Shown here: positions 52,920 through 64,000 of the stretch, one piece after another
How the letters are laid out: each line of letters begins with the position of its first letter
How positions within the stretch are numbered: the first letter of the stretch is position 1
Assembly: GCA_030248195.1 (NCBI GenBank)
Contig: JASAND010020041.1
Span: forward strand, 1-64,000
Direction of reading: 5' to 3'
Source of the DNA: Trissonchulus latispiculum
Lineage: Eukaryota; Nematoda; Enoplea; Enoplida; Ironidae
Length of the DNA stretch: 64,000 nt
Made by a program: the position numbers and the translations under genes
The notes under the pieces: generated by a model
Seen by the model: only the letters and a program-made list of their open reading frames with translations
Database searches by the model: none
Told to the model about the DNA's origin: nothing

Positions 52920-55476
52920 AAAGTTATTTGCACTCTACATTATATCCTGAACATGTACGCTAAGTTATAGCACTGCATCTTTTATATAGCGAAACATTTT
53001 TCTCATTTTTCTTCCTTATTTTAGCTTTTTTATATTCCTATGCTTAATACATGTAAAGGTCACATTTAAAGGGCTCAACACTTCAACAGTGTGATTATTA
53101 CGCAAACCGCCTGATTACAAAATGTGAAAATGAACAAAGTCTGGTAACTCCCACCCGTCTTTAAGGTGCTGGTATCCCTCTTCGTGAATTTGGCCTTACA
53201 AGCTGCAATTCTTTATGAAAGTGAATGAAACTTTCCAAATACAAATGAAATTTTTTGCCACTATTCTCTAAGTATATACAATACGTAGACATGGGACTGG
53301 TTGTTCTGGCTGGAAAGAGGGCAAGAGGGCTTCTACAACCTTTGAGATATCTCTAGTGGTTAAGTCGGTATACGCCAAAAACGATTTTGGGGTCAACAAC
53401 GCGACTTCCAGGAAATCAGGTTTTTCGAACTGCCAAATCTTACGGATTATACTCAATCGATGCACGGTATAATTGCACATTTTATCAATGCATATTAGCT
53501 GGAATTCGAATTTGCTGCTTTAAGCCAGAGATTTGGCCAAAAAGCGATTTGAACATCGATTTCGGTGTTGTCAGGAGGAGAAGTCATGGAAGTCATGGAA
53601 GGCAGAAGTCTGAGGTGGGTCTCCAAGAGCTTCTCGATAAAGAGAAAGCTTAGCCCTCGTCGCCAGTTGTAGTGTCGAGGCGGACAGTACACTTCGAGTA
53701 TATAAGAAGATACTCGGTTATGTGTAATGAGGCGGCGTGACGTCGGTCCTCAGAAAATATTATTATGCGTGTGTTTTTGAAATTATGTTAGGAATAGTAT
53801 TTTTATGAGTGAATTGTAAGGTGTATAAATTATGTTGAAAGTGTATTTTGAAATAAGTTTGAAATTATCGTGTGAAATTCATGTGAGAGTTTTTATGCTG
53901 AGAGTTTTAACGTGTCTATGTGTAAATTACGTATATGTGTGTCAGCCAGCCTAGTCAATAGGTGGCGCTGTTTGTTCTGTCTGTCTTGTTGGAAGCGCAT
54001 ATACGGCTCCGCTAAAGGGTCTCAAAATTCAACCAATCCCGTTCCGCCACATTTCAAAACTGGTCTTGTCTAGACATCTCAAAATTTATTCAGTCTAGTG
54101 TTTTCTTTCAAACTGTGTGGTCGTGTTTTTCTTTAACGTGCCTCCCCAAGTCCTGTTATTTGCTGTGCTTATTTTAATGACAATCCAGCTTAAAGTGGTT
54201 ACGGCTTTAGGCTTTAGTGAGCTCCAGGGTGACCCTGTAGAGCCACATTACTAGTGTTATTTATTCTTGTATTAGATGATAATTCCGTTTTCTTATCTTT
54301 AGAAGTTCTTCTCTTTTTAGTCCTTTTTCTAAGTTTTCTACGAAGTCTCTTAAAATTTCTCTAAAAGTTTAGGTCTCTTTCTACTTGGTTAGTCCTCTTA
54401 CATTTCGTTTGTTGTAGTATCCTTGTTTGGTAGAAATTATTGTGTATTTTGTATTTTATTCTCTACTGTTGCTTCACTATTTAGTTAGGCTATTTCATAC
54501 ACTGCAGTTTATTCTAAATTTTGTACGCATTTCGGGGTTCGCCCCTTTGTCAAGCATATTTTTAAAGTAAATGTGGTCTCATTTTTGGGCCATTTTAGGG
54601 TGTCTCTTGTAGTTAGGTTTTTGTATTAGAATTGCATAGTCGGTAAGTAGGACTTTTTCTGAGATTTATTGGGTAGGTAGTTAGTTGTTTTAAGTATGTA
54701 TTTTTCAGCAAATTTGGGGTAGGTCATTTATTATTTGAGTCTTTGCTCTTCATCGGCGGTTAAACTCCGTTCGGTAGGATACACTTAGGAATTTTGGCGA
54801 GGTTAGTTAGGTCGACTGGAACTACATCTCCTCCAGGTTCGACGTTCTCCTTGTGCACAGTTTCCCACTCGTAAAGTTTGGTTAGTTCGTACACTTCCAA
54901 CTTTACATATGCAAGCGTAGACTGAAGTCAACGGTTTTATTACAGAGAAACAACAAGAATGATTAACAGTAACAATACATGAGCTTATATAGCAATGTCA
55001 ACAACAATGTCATGGAATAATATGCAAATGAACTTGGCTGATGCAATTATGCAAATTAGGCAATCAGCACAATTGTCAGACACAACAGTATGTTTCTTCC
55101 AACATAATATTTATAAGAATTGATGTAACAAGTACATAGTGCCCACAACGGGCAGGATTCCTCGACCGACAACTGTCTGCATCCAATTTTTGCTTCAATA
55201 TTGTTTGAATCTTCAGAGTGCCTGTGACTATAACAAAATTTCTTTTGCAAAGGTCCTAATAGATGGTAAAGTGTAGGATAACTAACATTTTTTCTGTTGA
55301 TATGGCACGGTAGCGCCAAGTCCTCGGTTAAGTATGTGTCGATGTGCCTTCGTTCCTAAGCTGAAAACTCATTGTGCACCAATCCGAGTTAGAGAATTTT
55401 CGACCTGACACCCACCGAATGTTTTTAGAGAGAGAAAGAAGGACTTCAAAATGCCACCAAATTATAGTAATCTAAA
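52920..55476. other. Largely unique stretch, no gene recognised
   Basis: An ORF at 53387-53653 (88 codons) has no recognised domain. Near 53690-53715 CGAGTATATAAGAAGATACTCG forms a small hairpin around a TATA-like core and could belong to an LTR or promoter, but no partner repeat was found. 54240-54900 is T-rich without features. Confidence 0.4.
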
Positions 55477-55766
55477 GGCCTATTTCTTTAAAGATTAAAA
55501 TAGTCGAATTAAACGGATTAAAAGCTGGATTAAAATGTGAACGGCTGTTTCTTTAATGCAGGATTAAACGGATTACATTACATTACATTACATTAAACTT
55601 TTAGTCCTAGGTGCATTAAAGGAAATAGGATTAAATCTAATCCGTTTAACTAGCTGGATTAAATTTTAATCCGTGTATCAAATTTAATCCGTTTAATCCG
55701 AGGTGCTGTTTCTTTAATGCAGATTAATTTTAATCTAATCCGTTTAATCTTTAAAGAAATAGGGCC
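55477..55766. mobile_element. Self-complementary GGCC-ended element (GGATTAAATTTAATCC motif)
   Basis: Starts GGCCTATTTCTTTAAAGATT and ends AATCTTTAAAGAAATAGGGCC in inverse. The interior is made of GGATTAAA/TTTAATCC words and an ACATT microsatellite. Flanks (CTAAA, ATAGT) do not give a TSD. Confidence 0.7.
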
Positions 55767-56784
55767 ATAGTTTCTCCTTTTCATACTGTATGCTATATGT
55801 GTTACGTGCAAATTGCGTTCTCGTGCAGATTGTAATTTGCACGGGAAAATCGTAAATTGTAATTTACATGATGAAATCGTGCAAATTATAATTTGCACGG
55901 TTGTTTTCGGTGCAAATTACAGTTTGCATGGAAAGTACCGTGCAAATTGTAAACTTACGTCTCAGGTTGGACCTTATCGTTTTAAAAACGTTGTTTACTT
56001 AAAAACTTTGTATATATATAAACTTTTTATAATTTCAAAAATGGTATCCTATTTTGATTTTTGAATTGAATTTTGATTTTCCAATAAACATTTACTGTAT
56101 TTTAGAAGGAGCGTAATTTTCCAGATTTTCTGCATGTCGAATTAAATATTTGCTGGAAACATTGGTGACATCATTCGATACCTCTATCAAATAATTGGGG
56201 AGCCATTTTTTATGTATTTTGGATTTTGAAACTTTGTATATGTGGTAGACAGATAGCGAAGTTAGACACTTCTAGAAGTGTCTTCTCATTTTAGACACTT
56301 CGCAAAGTGCCTAAACACAGTGCGAAAATTGTCGAGTGACGTTTTTGTGCAGTGTGCATTACAGTGAATTAGAAACATGCAGAAAATTTCATTTGTCATG
56401 AACTATTCGACTCTAATCAAGTTATTTATAGAAACAAGTTAGTTTACGTACCACTATTTTTCCTTTTTCGGAATTTATTTCTGGGATGAAGTGGACAAAA
56501 ACAGAAGCCCGTCCAATATTAAAGAAATAAATAAAATACACTCTCGTGCTAATTCCAACATTTTCCAGTTATCATATGTACACGTAAAAAGACATTAAAT
56601 TCCTATATTAGTAGTGCATGCGACCTCTGCCAGACTTGGTTCAAACACTTGCGGCTCATCAGTGGAGAAGTGTAGAACTAAGTTCTTTAGGATGCTTTGG
56701 AAAAATCTTTTAGAAAATAAGTGAAAGATAGTTTCGCCGCCAGTCGCCTCATAAAGTGTCATTAGTGTGGTGAACAAACATATA

Positions 56785-57835
56785 TTACATCCAAAATATG
56801 AAAAATTTTCTCATTTTGAAAACTGTTAACAATGGGTAGGTTAAGAAATTGGACAATTCCTTAATATTTCGATAATTAAAATATTTAAAACATGAAACAT
56901 GAAATTCTAACAGAATGAAATTAATAAATTTCATCACCGTTTCCTTAAATTATATATATTTTTCATAAGTATATACTCAGAAAGGAGGAACTCGATAGAT
57001 TCTGAAGACAAGACAAAAACTATTCTCGTTCCAAAATATGAAACATTTCTCATTTTGAAAACTGTTAACAATGGGTAGGGTAAGAAATTGGACAATTCCC
57101 TAATATTTCGATAATTAAAATATTTAAAACATGAAACATGAAATTCTAACAGAATGAAATTAATAAATTTCATCACCGTTTCCTTAAATTATATATATTT
57201 TTGATAAGTATATACTCAGAAAGGAGGAACTCGATAGATTCTGAAGACAAGACAAAAACTATTCTCGTTCCAAAATATGAAACATTTCTCATTTTGAAAA
57301 CTGTTAACAAAGGGTAAGAAATTGGACAATTCCCTAATATTTCGTTAATTAAAACATTTCAAAACATGAGACATAAAATTCTAAAAGAATGAAATATTTC
57401 GTTAATTAAAACATTTCAAAACATGAGACATGAAATTCTAAGAGAATGAAATTAATAAATTTCATCACCGTTTCCTTAAATTATATATATATATATATAT
57501 ATTTTTTTTTTTGATAAGTACTCAGAAAGCAGGAACTCGATAGATTTCTGAGGACAAGACAAAAACTATTCTCATTCCAAAATATGAAAAATTTCTCATA
57601 TTGAAAACTGTTAACAATGGGTAGGGTAAGAAATTGGACAATTCCCTAATATTTCGATAATAAAAACATTGAAAACATGAAACATGAAATTTTAACAGAA
57701 TGAGATTAACAAATTTCACTGCTGCTTCCTTAAATAATATTTTTGAAACGTTCTCAGAAAGCAGGAACTCGATAGATTCTGCAGACATGACAAAGCTATT
57801 CTCATTCAAAATATAATACATTTATTTATTCAATG
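56785..57835. repeat. About 239-bp tandem repeat, four units
   Basis: GAAAACTGTTAACAA recurs near 56818, 57057, 57296 and 57603 (spacing 239, 239, then 307 owing to an internal duplication and a TA expansion near 57480). Similar minus-strand ORFs are repeat shadows. 57836-58860 shows no recognised gene. Confidence 0.85.
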
Positions 57836-59252
57836 TTAGTTCAATGCTAATACATAGATAATTCCCAAAATATATGCTTTAGGCTAGAGTAAGGATTAGT
57901 AAGTATTAGTATAGTACGTAGATATACTTTAGTACGACATAGGTCGTAAAGACTTTAGTACGACGACAGTCGTAAAATACTTTAATTTGTTTACACAACT
58001 ATGGTTCAGGGTTCAGCTTTCGGAAGTTTGAAATATTTAGTTTTTCCTGCTGCGCCTCAGCGCAGCAGGTCTTTTAAATTTGTTCAGGCTGAGCTTCAGC
58101 ACAGACTTTATTTGTGAAACATGCATTTTAACGTAAATGCATGTGTGCAATGGTTTAAGATAGGCTTTACATGATTTCTATGTGGGATTTTCTTTCGGCA
58201 GACTTCTGGTTCTAATACATTCAATTGCGCATATGTGCAAGTTAAGTGGAATCTGACTGACATAAGAATTCGAAACTGGAAATTTTCTTCTTTTCTAAAT
58301 GATGACTAATAAAGTCTTTTAACTGGCAGTTGTGAGCTTCTTATATTAAATTTCATAAATTTCCCAAGTAGAGAATACACTGGAGTATTCCGTCTCCTCA
58401 ACAGTTCGAATTATTGCTAAAATATGGAATGAATGTTAATTTTTTTCTGACACCAGCAGGCAAAGATAATTATCATTAGCAATCATCGCACAATGTCTTG
58501 CAGAACATTTTGCTGTACTATCAAAGCAACTATCATCTCTCACGTATAAAAATGTTGACTGCGCAGCAGGTTTATAATTTCGCAAAATATTTATCCATCG
58601 GAAACTTGATCTTTTGCACACAATATTGCTTGTTTACATATATATTGTACCTACTGGACACTCAACTTTTGGCTTATTTCTGTGTCTGTATATACTCTTT
58701 AATGATTGAAAATGCGGTCACCGAAAATGTAGTTTTGCAAAAACACGACCGAATTTTTTCCATCGATTGTGGAAAATTTGATTGTACGCTGGAGGACTGC
58801 CCTTTAACAGGTGTTTATTTCTTTTTAACATATAATAACAGTGAATATTGAATTCGACCTGCAAAAATCTGGAAAATTACGCTTCTTCTAAAATACAGTA
58901 AGTTTATTGGAAAATCAAAATTCAATTCAAAAATCAAAATAAGATACCATTTTTTGAAATTATAAAAAGTTATATACAAAGTTTTTAAGTAACAGGGCTG
59001 CCGTGCGACCTTTCTCAGAAAAAAGGAAATAAAAAAGGAATTTTGCACCGAAAAAAGGGAAAAAGGAATTTGTCCGACAAGATCTAGGAAATAAAAGGAA
59101 TCTTCAGAGCTAAATTAATAACGATACTGAGAAAAAATTAAATTTTTTCCATTTTGAACAGCCGCACAAGGTTTGAAACATTTAAATACGTACGTTTCTA
59201 ACTAAAGATAATTTAAGCAAAACGCTATTCAAAATGCAAATACGGACGCGTT

Positions 59253-59535
59253 CAGTGGCGGCGCCAGATTTGTGTTTCTCCCTTTGGGGTGTCGGGCCCC
59301 CCTAGAAAATTTTTTCAGCTGTTTATATGTATAGTTTGATTTTTTTAAGAAATTTTTAAAACAAATCGGCAAATTTTTGCTAAAAAGCGTAAAATTTTTG
59401 CTAAAATGTGAGAATTTTTTTGGGAAATGAAGGTAAAATTTGCTAAAATTTGGCAAAAATTTTTGATTTCCCAAAAAAGGTCGTCGGATTTTTGGGTCGG
59501 GCCTCCCCCTTCAAAAAATCCTGGCGCCGCTACTA
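59253..59535. mobile_element. 283-bp hAT MITE with perfect 8-bp TSD
   Basis: CAGTGGCGGCGCCAG at the left and CTGGCGCCGCTACTA at the right are inverted ends, flanked by GACGCGTT at 59245-59252 and 59536-59543. A GCGCCGAAGGCGC mini-hairpin follows outside at 59568-59580. Confidence 0.9.
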
Positions 59536-60023
59536 GACGCGTTAGGCTACTATGAAATAGAAAATACGCGCCGAAGGCGCGAAATTTTTTGGTTTTGTAC
59601 CCCTTTTGTATTTTTATATTTTTCCGACCCTCGACTCACAAACAGGAAGGCGACCCTGTATCTGCACTTGATCTATTTTTTTTGGAAAACGTGACTGTGA
59701 CACCTACGCATTTAGTGCATTCAGCAAATACCCCAAATCGTGCACTTTGCTCAAAAACTCTGCAGCAATCTATGCACACATTACAATATATATATTATCT
59801 TCCGTACCACGGAACTGGAAGCGTCCCAGAGAAAGAGCATTCGATACGTGGGCACGCATTGTTGTTAAGGAAATGGAGCCAGCCTTCAGGGAAGTTTCCT
59901 GGAAACGGTGGAAAGCAAATCCCTTGTCCGAAATGCTGACCCACGCGGAAGATCGAGAGCTCTGGCGAAGCAAAGTCATTATGGCAAGGGCACCCCGCAT
60001 CCGCGGGGACAGGTGAATACAAG

Positions 60024-60060
<37 letters not shown>

Positions 60061-60693
60061 GTACGTTTAATGTTTTTCAAGATTATCTAAGCGTTCTATC
60101 TAGTTCAAATTAATTTTTAACTCATGTCTTTAAGCAAGCAAAAGAAAAGTCCAACAATTTCTATAAATCTAAATTCGTACTTGCAGGTTATGCTATTAAA
60201 TATTAAGTAAAAATGTATGTAGATCTAACTATTCTATAATAAAACGGAAAAATTAAGCTAAACAATATTCCGGCGAAGCCGATTTTCAGAAAATTTTTGG
60301 AAAAAACGAACCGCGGCAGCCCTGAAGTAAACGTTTTAAAAACTGTAAGGTCCAATCTGAGACGTAAGTTTACAATTTGCACAGGACTCCTTGCAAACTG
60401 CAATTTGCACGGAAAACAACCGTGCAAATTATAATTTGCACGATTTCATCATGCAAATTACAATTTGCACGATTTTCCCGTGCAAATTACAATTTGCACG
60501 GGAACACAATTTGCACGTAACATATGCATAACTTGGTCCTATTCTACAACTTAAGCCTATTCCAAGTTAAACACTTTAATTTTTAATGCAAGACAACTAC
60601 AAACTTCACATTAAAACCAACCATACAAATTAACATGTATTTCAAGCACTGAACTCACATCCTTCAAAAACGATGTGGTAAAATAAAGAGCCG

Positions 60694-61320
60694 GGATCTT
60701 TTCCACAACCCCCCCCCTCAATACGAACTGGTTGGATTGGGGGTTATTGGGTGATCCAAATGCGGTCATATTTGGAGAAGGTGTTACCTGAGGCTCAGTA
60801 ATTTAAAAAATTTATAAAATTTTAAATTTTTTAAAATTTTAAAAATTTTTAAATTTCAAAATTTTTGAATTTTTTTTAAAATTTTCTAATAGATTCGATG
60901 ATTCTGAGCATTTTTTCTTGGACATCTGAAAATGCTTCCTGCTATCTCTACAGTGGCTCTAACTGTAAAGATCAATGAAAATTGCCGCCAACAATAGGCA
61001 CATGATTACTACTGTATACAGGCGACGTTTTCCTTTGATCGTTACAGTTAGAGCCGCTGTAGAGGTCGCAGGAACCATTTTCAGATGCTGCTGCAAGAAG
61101 GAAAAATGCTCAGCATCATAGAATCTATCAGAAAATTTTGAGAAAATTCAAAAATTTTGAAACTTAAAAAATTTTAAAATTTTAAAGAAATTAAAATTAT
61201 CGAAATTTTGAAATTACTGAGCCTCAGGTAACACCTTTACAAAATATAAACGCATTTGAATCACCCAATAACCCCCAATCCAACCAGTTCGTATTGAGGG
61301 GGGGATTGTGGAAAAGATCC
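60694..61320. mobile_element. 627-bp palindromic MITE
   Basis: Ends GGATCTTTTCCACAACCCCC and TTGTGGAAAAGATCC. The arms share CCAGTTCGTATTGAGG and TTACTGAGCCTCAGGTAACA over about 300 bp to a centre near 61005. It begins with the same GGATCTTTTC as the palindromic MITE at 39832. TSD is ambiguous. Confidence 0.8.
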
Positions 61321-62256
61321 AAATCCAAAAGCCGTCTGTTTTATAACTTCAAAATTTTTACCAGTGTTTTATAATAAGAAGAGAAGGAAACTCAAACAAG
61401 ACACATTACAACTTACAAGAAACAAATCTAGCTGAACACAAGTATGCATATGAATGATTCAGTGAATATGCTAATGCAACAAACATTGTTATACAAAGTT
61501 ACATCTGTCCTACCTACACATCAGTAAATTTTTAAATTCAGTATAAGTGAGACAGTTTCTGTTTTATTTGGTCTCCTAGACTTTTGACTAAACATGTATA
61601 TAAAGCAATCCCGCCAACGTATAAAAACATCACGACAATGAACTGAACGAACATAATATACTAATATACTATTAAAAACCATACGCACACCAACGTTGTA
61701 AGCAATATTCAAACGAAATGGCTGTTTGGATCAACAAACAAACAAACAAACAAATAAACACGGACCATTTGCCAGCCACTCTAGCAAAGACAAGTAAAGT
61801 ATGTAACAAGTACTCAACAGGAGCGTATTTAAACAAAATAACATAAAACTACACAATGCGGAAGTAAATACAATAGAACTTATGTATCAGTATAGTATTA
61901 TAGTAGTACGTACGATACGATGGGAACAACAAACACAAAGCCGTGCTGCTTTAAACCACCATACGCCAAGTACAACAACAGTAACAGACTATGTATGTAA
62001 GGTACAGAAGAAAAATATAAAAGTTCACAAAGCAGTATATATATGACAACAACGCAAAATATAACAAACACAAAACAGTTACACGAAAAGTTTTGCAAGG
62101 TCCTGCTCTCCGAAACTCAGCATCAGGTTTTTACAGAACAATCCACAATCCAATAATAATCAATAGCAAAAACTCAAAGTATTCGTCCATATCTTCTCTT
62201 ATAAAAATCTGTTCAAATGATCAACAGTCAAGTCTTTTTTAGGCAAAATCAGGCTT
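61321..62256 (-). other. Probable 3' UTR and flank of the TP53BP1-like gene
   Basis: Downstream of the TP53BP1-like stop on the minus strand. TTTATT on the + strand near 61562 would read AATAAA on the gene strand, but the actual cleavage site cannot be fixed. No other ORF of note. Confidence 0.35.
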
Positions 62257-62465
62257 TCAGGGTGCTGCAGGGGGCGGAGGTCCAGACTCCACAAAATCAT
62301 ACTGATACTTAATGTGGGCACTGGCAGCGGGTCGCTCTCCCGTGATGATGGCCTGGATGAGCCATTCTGAGGAGACGACGTCCGCTCCACGATTACGAGC
62401 CTCCTGTAGTAGATCAGGCGGACAGCTGATGTCAGTCAGAAGCAGATGAACGGGATCATCACTGT
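62257..62465 (-). CDS. TP53BP1: TP53BP1-like terminal exon: end of second BRCT domain
   Basis: 53BP1 is a chromatin-binding DNA-damage-response protein with a C-terminal tandem BRCT. On the minus strand an acceptor GGCTATTTTTAG precedes an exon reading SDDPVHLLLTDISCPPDLLQ, then EARNRGADVVSSEWLIQAII and TGERPAASAHIKYQYDFVES, then a Pro-rich tail to TGA at 62259-62257. It matches the human end (TD-x-SCP, P-VVS-EW-IQ--I-GE, H-KY--D-V). The BRCT tryptophan is present in SSEW. The upstream exons must lie to the right, beyond the window or unrecognised. A different BRCT protein cannot be fully excluded. Confidence 0.8.
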
Positions 62466-62689
62466 CTAAAAATAGCCAAAAAATAAAATAGTCTCGTTTC
62501 TGTGTTTCCTTAGATTTCAAAACATGAGAAGTGTAGCCGCAATTCTATAAGTGTTATGGAATTAGATTGACTAGACTTTTTACAGTTTGGTACAACGGAT
62601 AATCTGATGGTTATTACTGTTATTTGCAGCAATAGACTAATGAAAGAACGAACGAAACTAAGATGTGACACTACAGCACTACCACCTAC

Positions 62690-62760
62690 CCAAAAAATTC
62701 TGGCCTGACGTGGGGATCGAATCCACCTTTGGCGATCTGGGCCAACGCGTAAGCTAAAAC
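62690..62760 (-). repeat. SINE fragment, same family as 44360-44475
   Basis: Minus strand carries CCAGATCGCCAAAGGTGG, GATTCGATCCCCACGTCAGG and CCAGAATTTTTTGGG, matching the copy in the COA8 intron. The A box is degraded. Confidence 0.65.
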
Positions 62761-62791
62761 TAGTGCGCTGCGCTGCGGTGCTAACTCTAAG

Positions 62792-63928
62792 GGCCGTATT
62801 CACCAAGTAGTGGTAGCCCTACCATTGGTAGGGTTACAGACGGTAATAAAACCAGTTGGTTAGCCCAGCCAAGAGTACATAGTAACTAAGAGTGTGACAA
62901 GCGTCAAGCTCTTAGTTACCAAGCTTGGGGACATGATATGCACGATAATGGCTGACACCCCCCCCCCCCACAAATTAGACCCATTAATTCAAAGAAATTC
63001 GCACGCTATGCTTGTGTGCTGGAGCTCTCAACAGACGCACATTGAACCAACTGAGTTGTTGTGTTTTCGAGCTTTAGAACGTAGGATAGCGTGCGAATTT
63101 CTTTGAAGTGATGGGTCTAATTTGTGGGGGGGGGTCAGCCGTTATCGCGCAGATCATGTCCACAAGCCTAATAACTAAGAGCTTGACGCTTGTCACACTT
63201 TTAGTGATTATGTACTCTTGGCCCAGCGTATTCACAACCAATTGGTTAAGTTACCGGTGGCAGTAGTTATTTACAGACAGCATTGTTTAAAGCAAAAAGC
63301 AGAGTACTGATTAACGTGTTTCCCTTCTTGTTAGCACGAAAGTGTTTTAAGACTGCAACGTTTATCTTTTAATTTAAAGTTTCGTGTTTCGTAAAGTTAA
63401 TTTCATATTCGAACGTACATTTACGTATTTAATTAGTTAGTGACGATAAATCAAGTCTGATTAATTTATATTTTAAATATTCTTTATTTTCGTATGGTGG
63501 GCGTTTTCCCATTTAACATTTTCTTTCAATTATTTTGTCAATTGCATTCTTATAAGTTAGTGACTCCTGCCTGGCACATATTATTTTTGGCAAATATTAA
63601 GCTATTGTATGCGTCATAATGTCTAAGATTTTATTAGGATAATTATATTTTTCTACCTGTTTTTCGTTTGATAAATAAAACGCGTGCCATACTGTAAAGA
63701 CATTTTTGGCTCCTTTCTGACGAAAACTCTTAAGAAAACCAGCATCTATTTATGAAAATATGCACTGCAAACGACGCCCAGGGACGGTTTGCAAAACAAC
63801 TCTCGGTAAGCTACCAGTGGTATACTACCACTGGCTAGAAAATGTTGGTGAAATGAGTATCTGTAACTAACCAATATGTTAGACCACTGGTAACCTTTAA
63901 AAGCTACCAGGGCTTGGTGAATACGGCT
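62792..63928. mobile_element. Self-complementary GGCC-ended element (CTACCACTGGTAG motif)
   Basis: Starts GGCCGTATTCACCAAG and ends CTTGGTGAATACGGCT, flanked by CTAAG (62787-62791) and TTAAG (63929-63933). Palindromic words such as CCTACCATTGGTAGG and GCTACCAGTGGTA occur near both ends. A second MITE is nested within. 63300-63770 is unique AT-rich DNA with no gene. Confidence 0.7.
62869..63223. mobile_element. CCAAGAGTAC MITE, copy 3, with 5-bp TSD
   Basis: CCAAGAGTACATAGTAACTA at the left and TATGTACTCTTGG at the right are inverted. CCCAG flanks both (62864-62868, 63224-63228). The interior arms share AGAGCTTGACGCTTGTCAC and TTTGAAGTGATGGGTCTAAT-like stretches. It is intact compared with copy 2. 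Confidence 0.85.
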
Positions 63929-64000
63929 TTAAGTCACTGAAGGTTATCCAAACGACTGCTGCCATATTATTACCGACTCACTATAATTAATGTCTTGGAA

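Larger units (their letters stand above)
55795..60535. mobile_element. 4.7-kb TIR element with TGCAAATT palindromes
   Basis: Left arm TATGTGTTACGTGCAAATTG... and right arm ...CAATTTGCACGTAACATATG are inverted for about 200 bp, continuing into ACTTACGTCTCAGGTTGGAC and its inverse near 60340. Each arm holds four to five near-perfect palindromes of the type CGTGCAAATTNNAATTTGCACG. 58860-59000 is a further inverse of 55975-56130. No transposase seen. Nested: a satellite, a hAT MITE and (TA)n at about 60028-60060. Confidence 0.7.

Noticed and set aside
53387..53760. LTR or promoter with TATATAAG core
   Set aside because: Only a TATA-like hairpin and an ORF without domain; no second LTR, primer-binding site or coding pol found.

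Overview
This is an AT-rich animal nuclear window. It has spliced genes with introns up to 13.6 kb and is crowded with nested transposable elements. Three host genes can be recognised. The first is a complete four-exon COQ10 gene on the + strand (coding exons between 15484 and 34443, 210 aa). The second is the 3' three exons of COA8 (APOPT1) on the + strand (41084-44644). The third is the terminal coding exon of a TP53BP1-like gene on the - strand (62257-62465). COQ10 (coenzyme Q chaperone) and COA8 (cytochrome c oxidase assembly or protection) both act in mitochondria. COA8 and the tandem-BRCT 53BP1 C-terminus point to a metazoan; the repeat content (CR1/Jockey-like LINEs with PHD fingers, hAT MITEs, fold-back elements) suggests an invertebrate. 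I cannot resolve the phylum.

Layout. 1-3832: right part of a composite repeat (family A) with exact 147-bp satellites, ending in an inverted-repeat terminal block. 3938-5515: a further repeat and a broken LINE ORF with a PHD finger preceded by a 2A-like motif. 5710-14071: composite element C (GC hairpin, D unit, about 148-bp satellites, terminal block), with an apparently intact LINE inserted on the - strand (8192 to about 12170). 14072-15450: a truncated second copy of C, whose end lies 33 bp before the COQ10 start codon. 15484-34443: COQ10. Its second intron holds a dead LINE, a palindromic MITE, a three-level nest (5-bp-TSD element containing a hAT containing composite element B1) and an inverted second copy B2. 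Its last intron holds a MITE, a SINE, a perfect 42-bp-arm hairpin and a self-complementary fold-back element. 36249-40541: a TIR element containing a CAGGATC fold-back transposon (9-bp TSD) and a palindromic MITE (8-bp TSD, with an empty-site control). 41084-44644: COA8, with a nested hAT in an intron. 44730-50073: two 659-bp direct repeats flanking 4.0 kb that contains a row of GC hairpins with compensatory changes and a 5'-truncated L1/Tx1-like RT. 50176-51330: microsatellites and a minisatellite. 51736-60535: further fold-back and TIR elements. 62257 to the end: TP53BP1-like exon and nested MITEs.

The most unusual item is the composite element. Three diverged subfamilies (A, B, C) share a terminal block made of inverted arms. 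Each arm has an outer hairpin, two to three iterations of an ATATGRG / AGGTTGTAAA / ACTAG module and an inner hairpin. The blocks are joined to roughly nucleosome-length satellites and, in B and C, to a D unit ending in a GC-rich palindrome.
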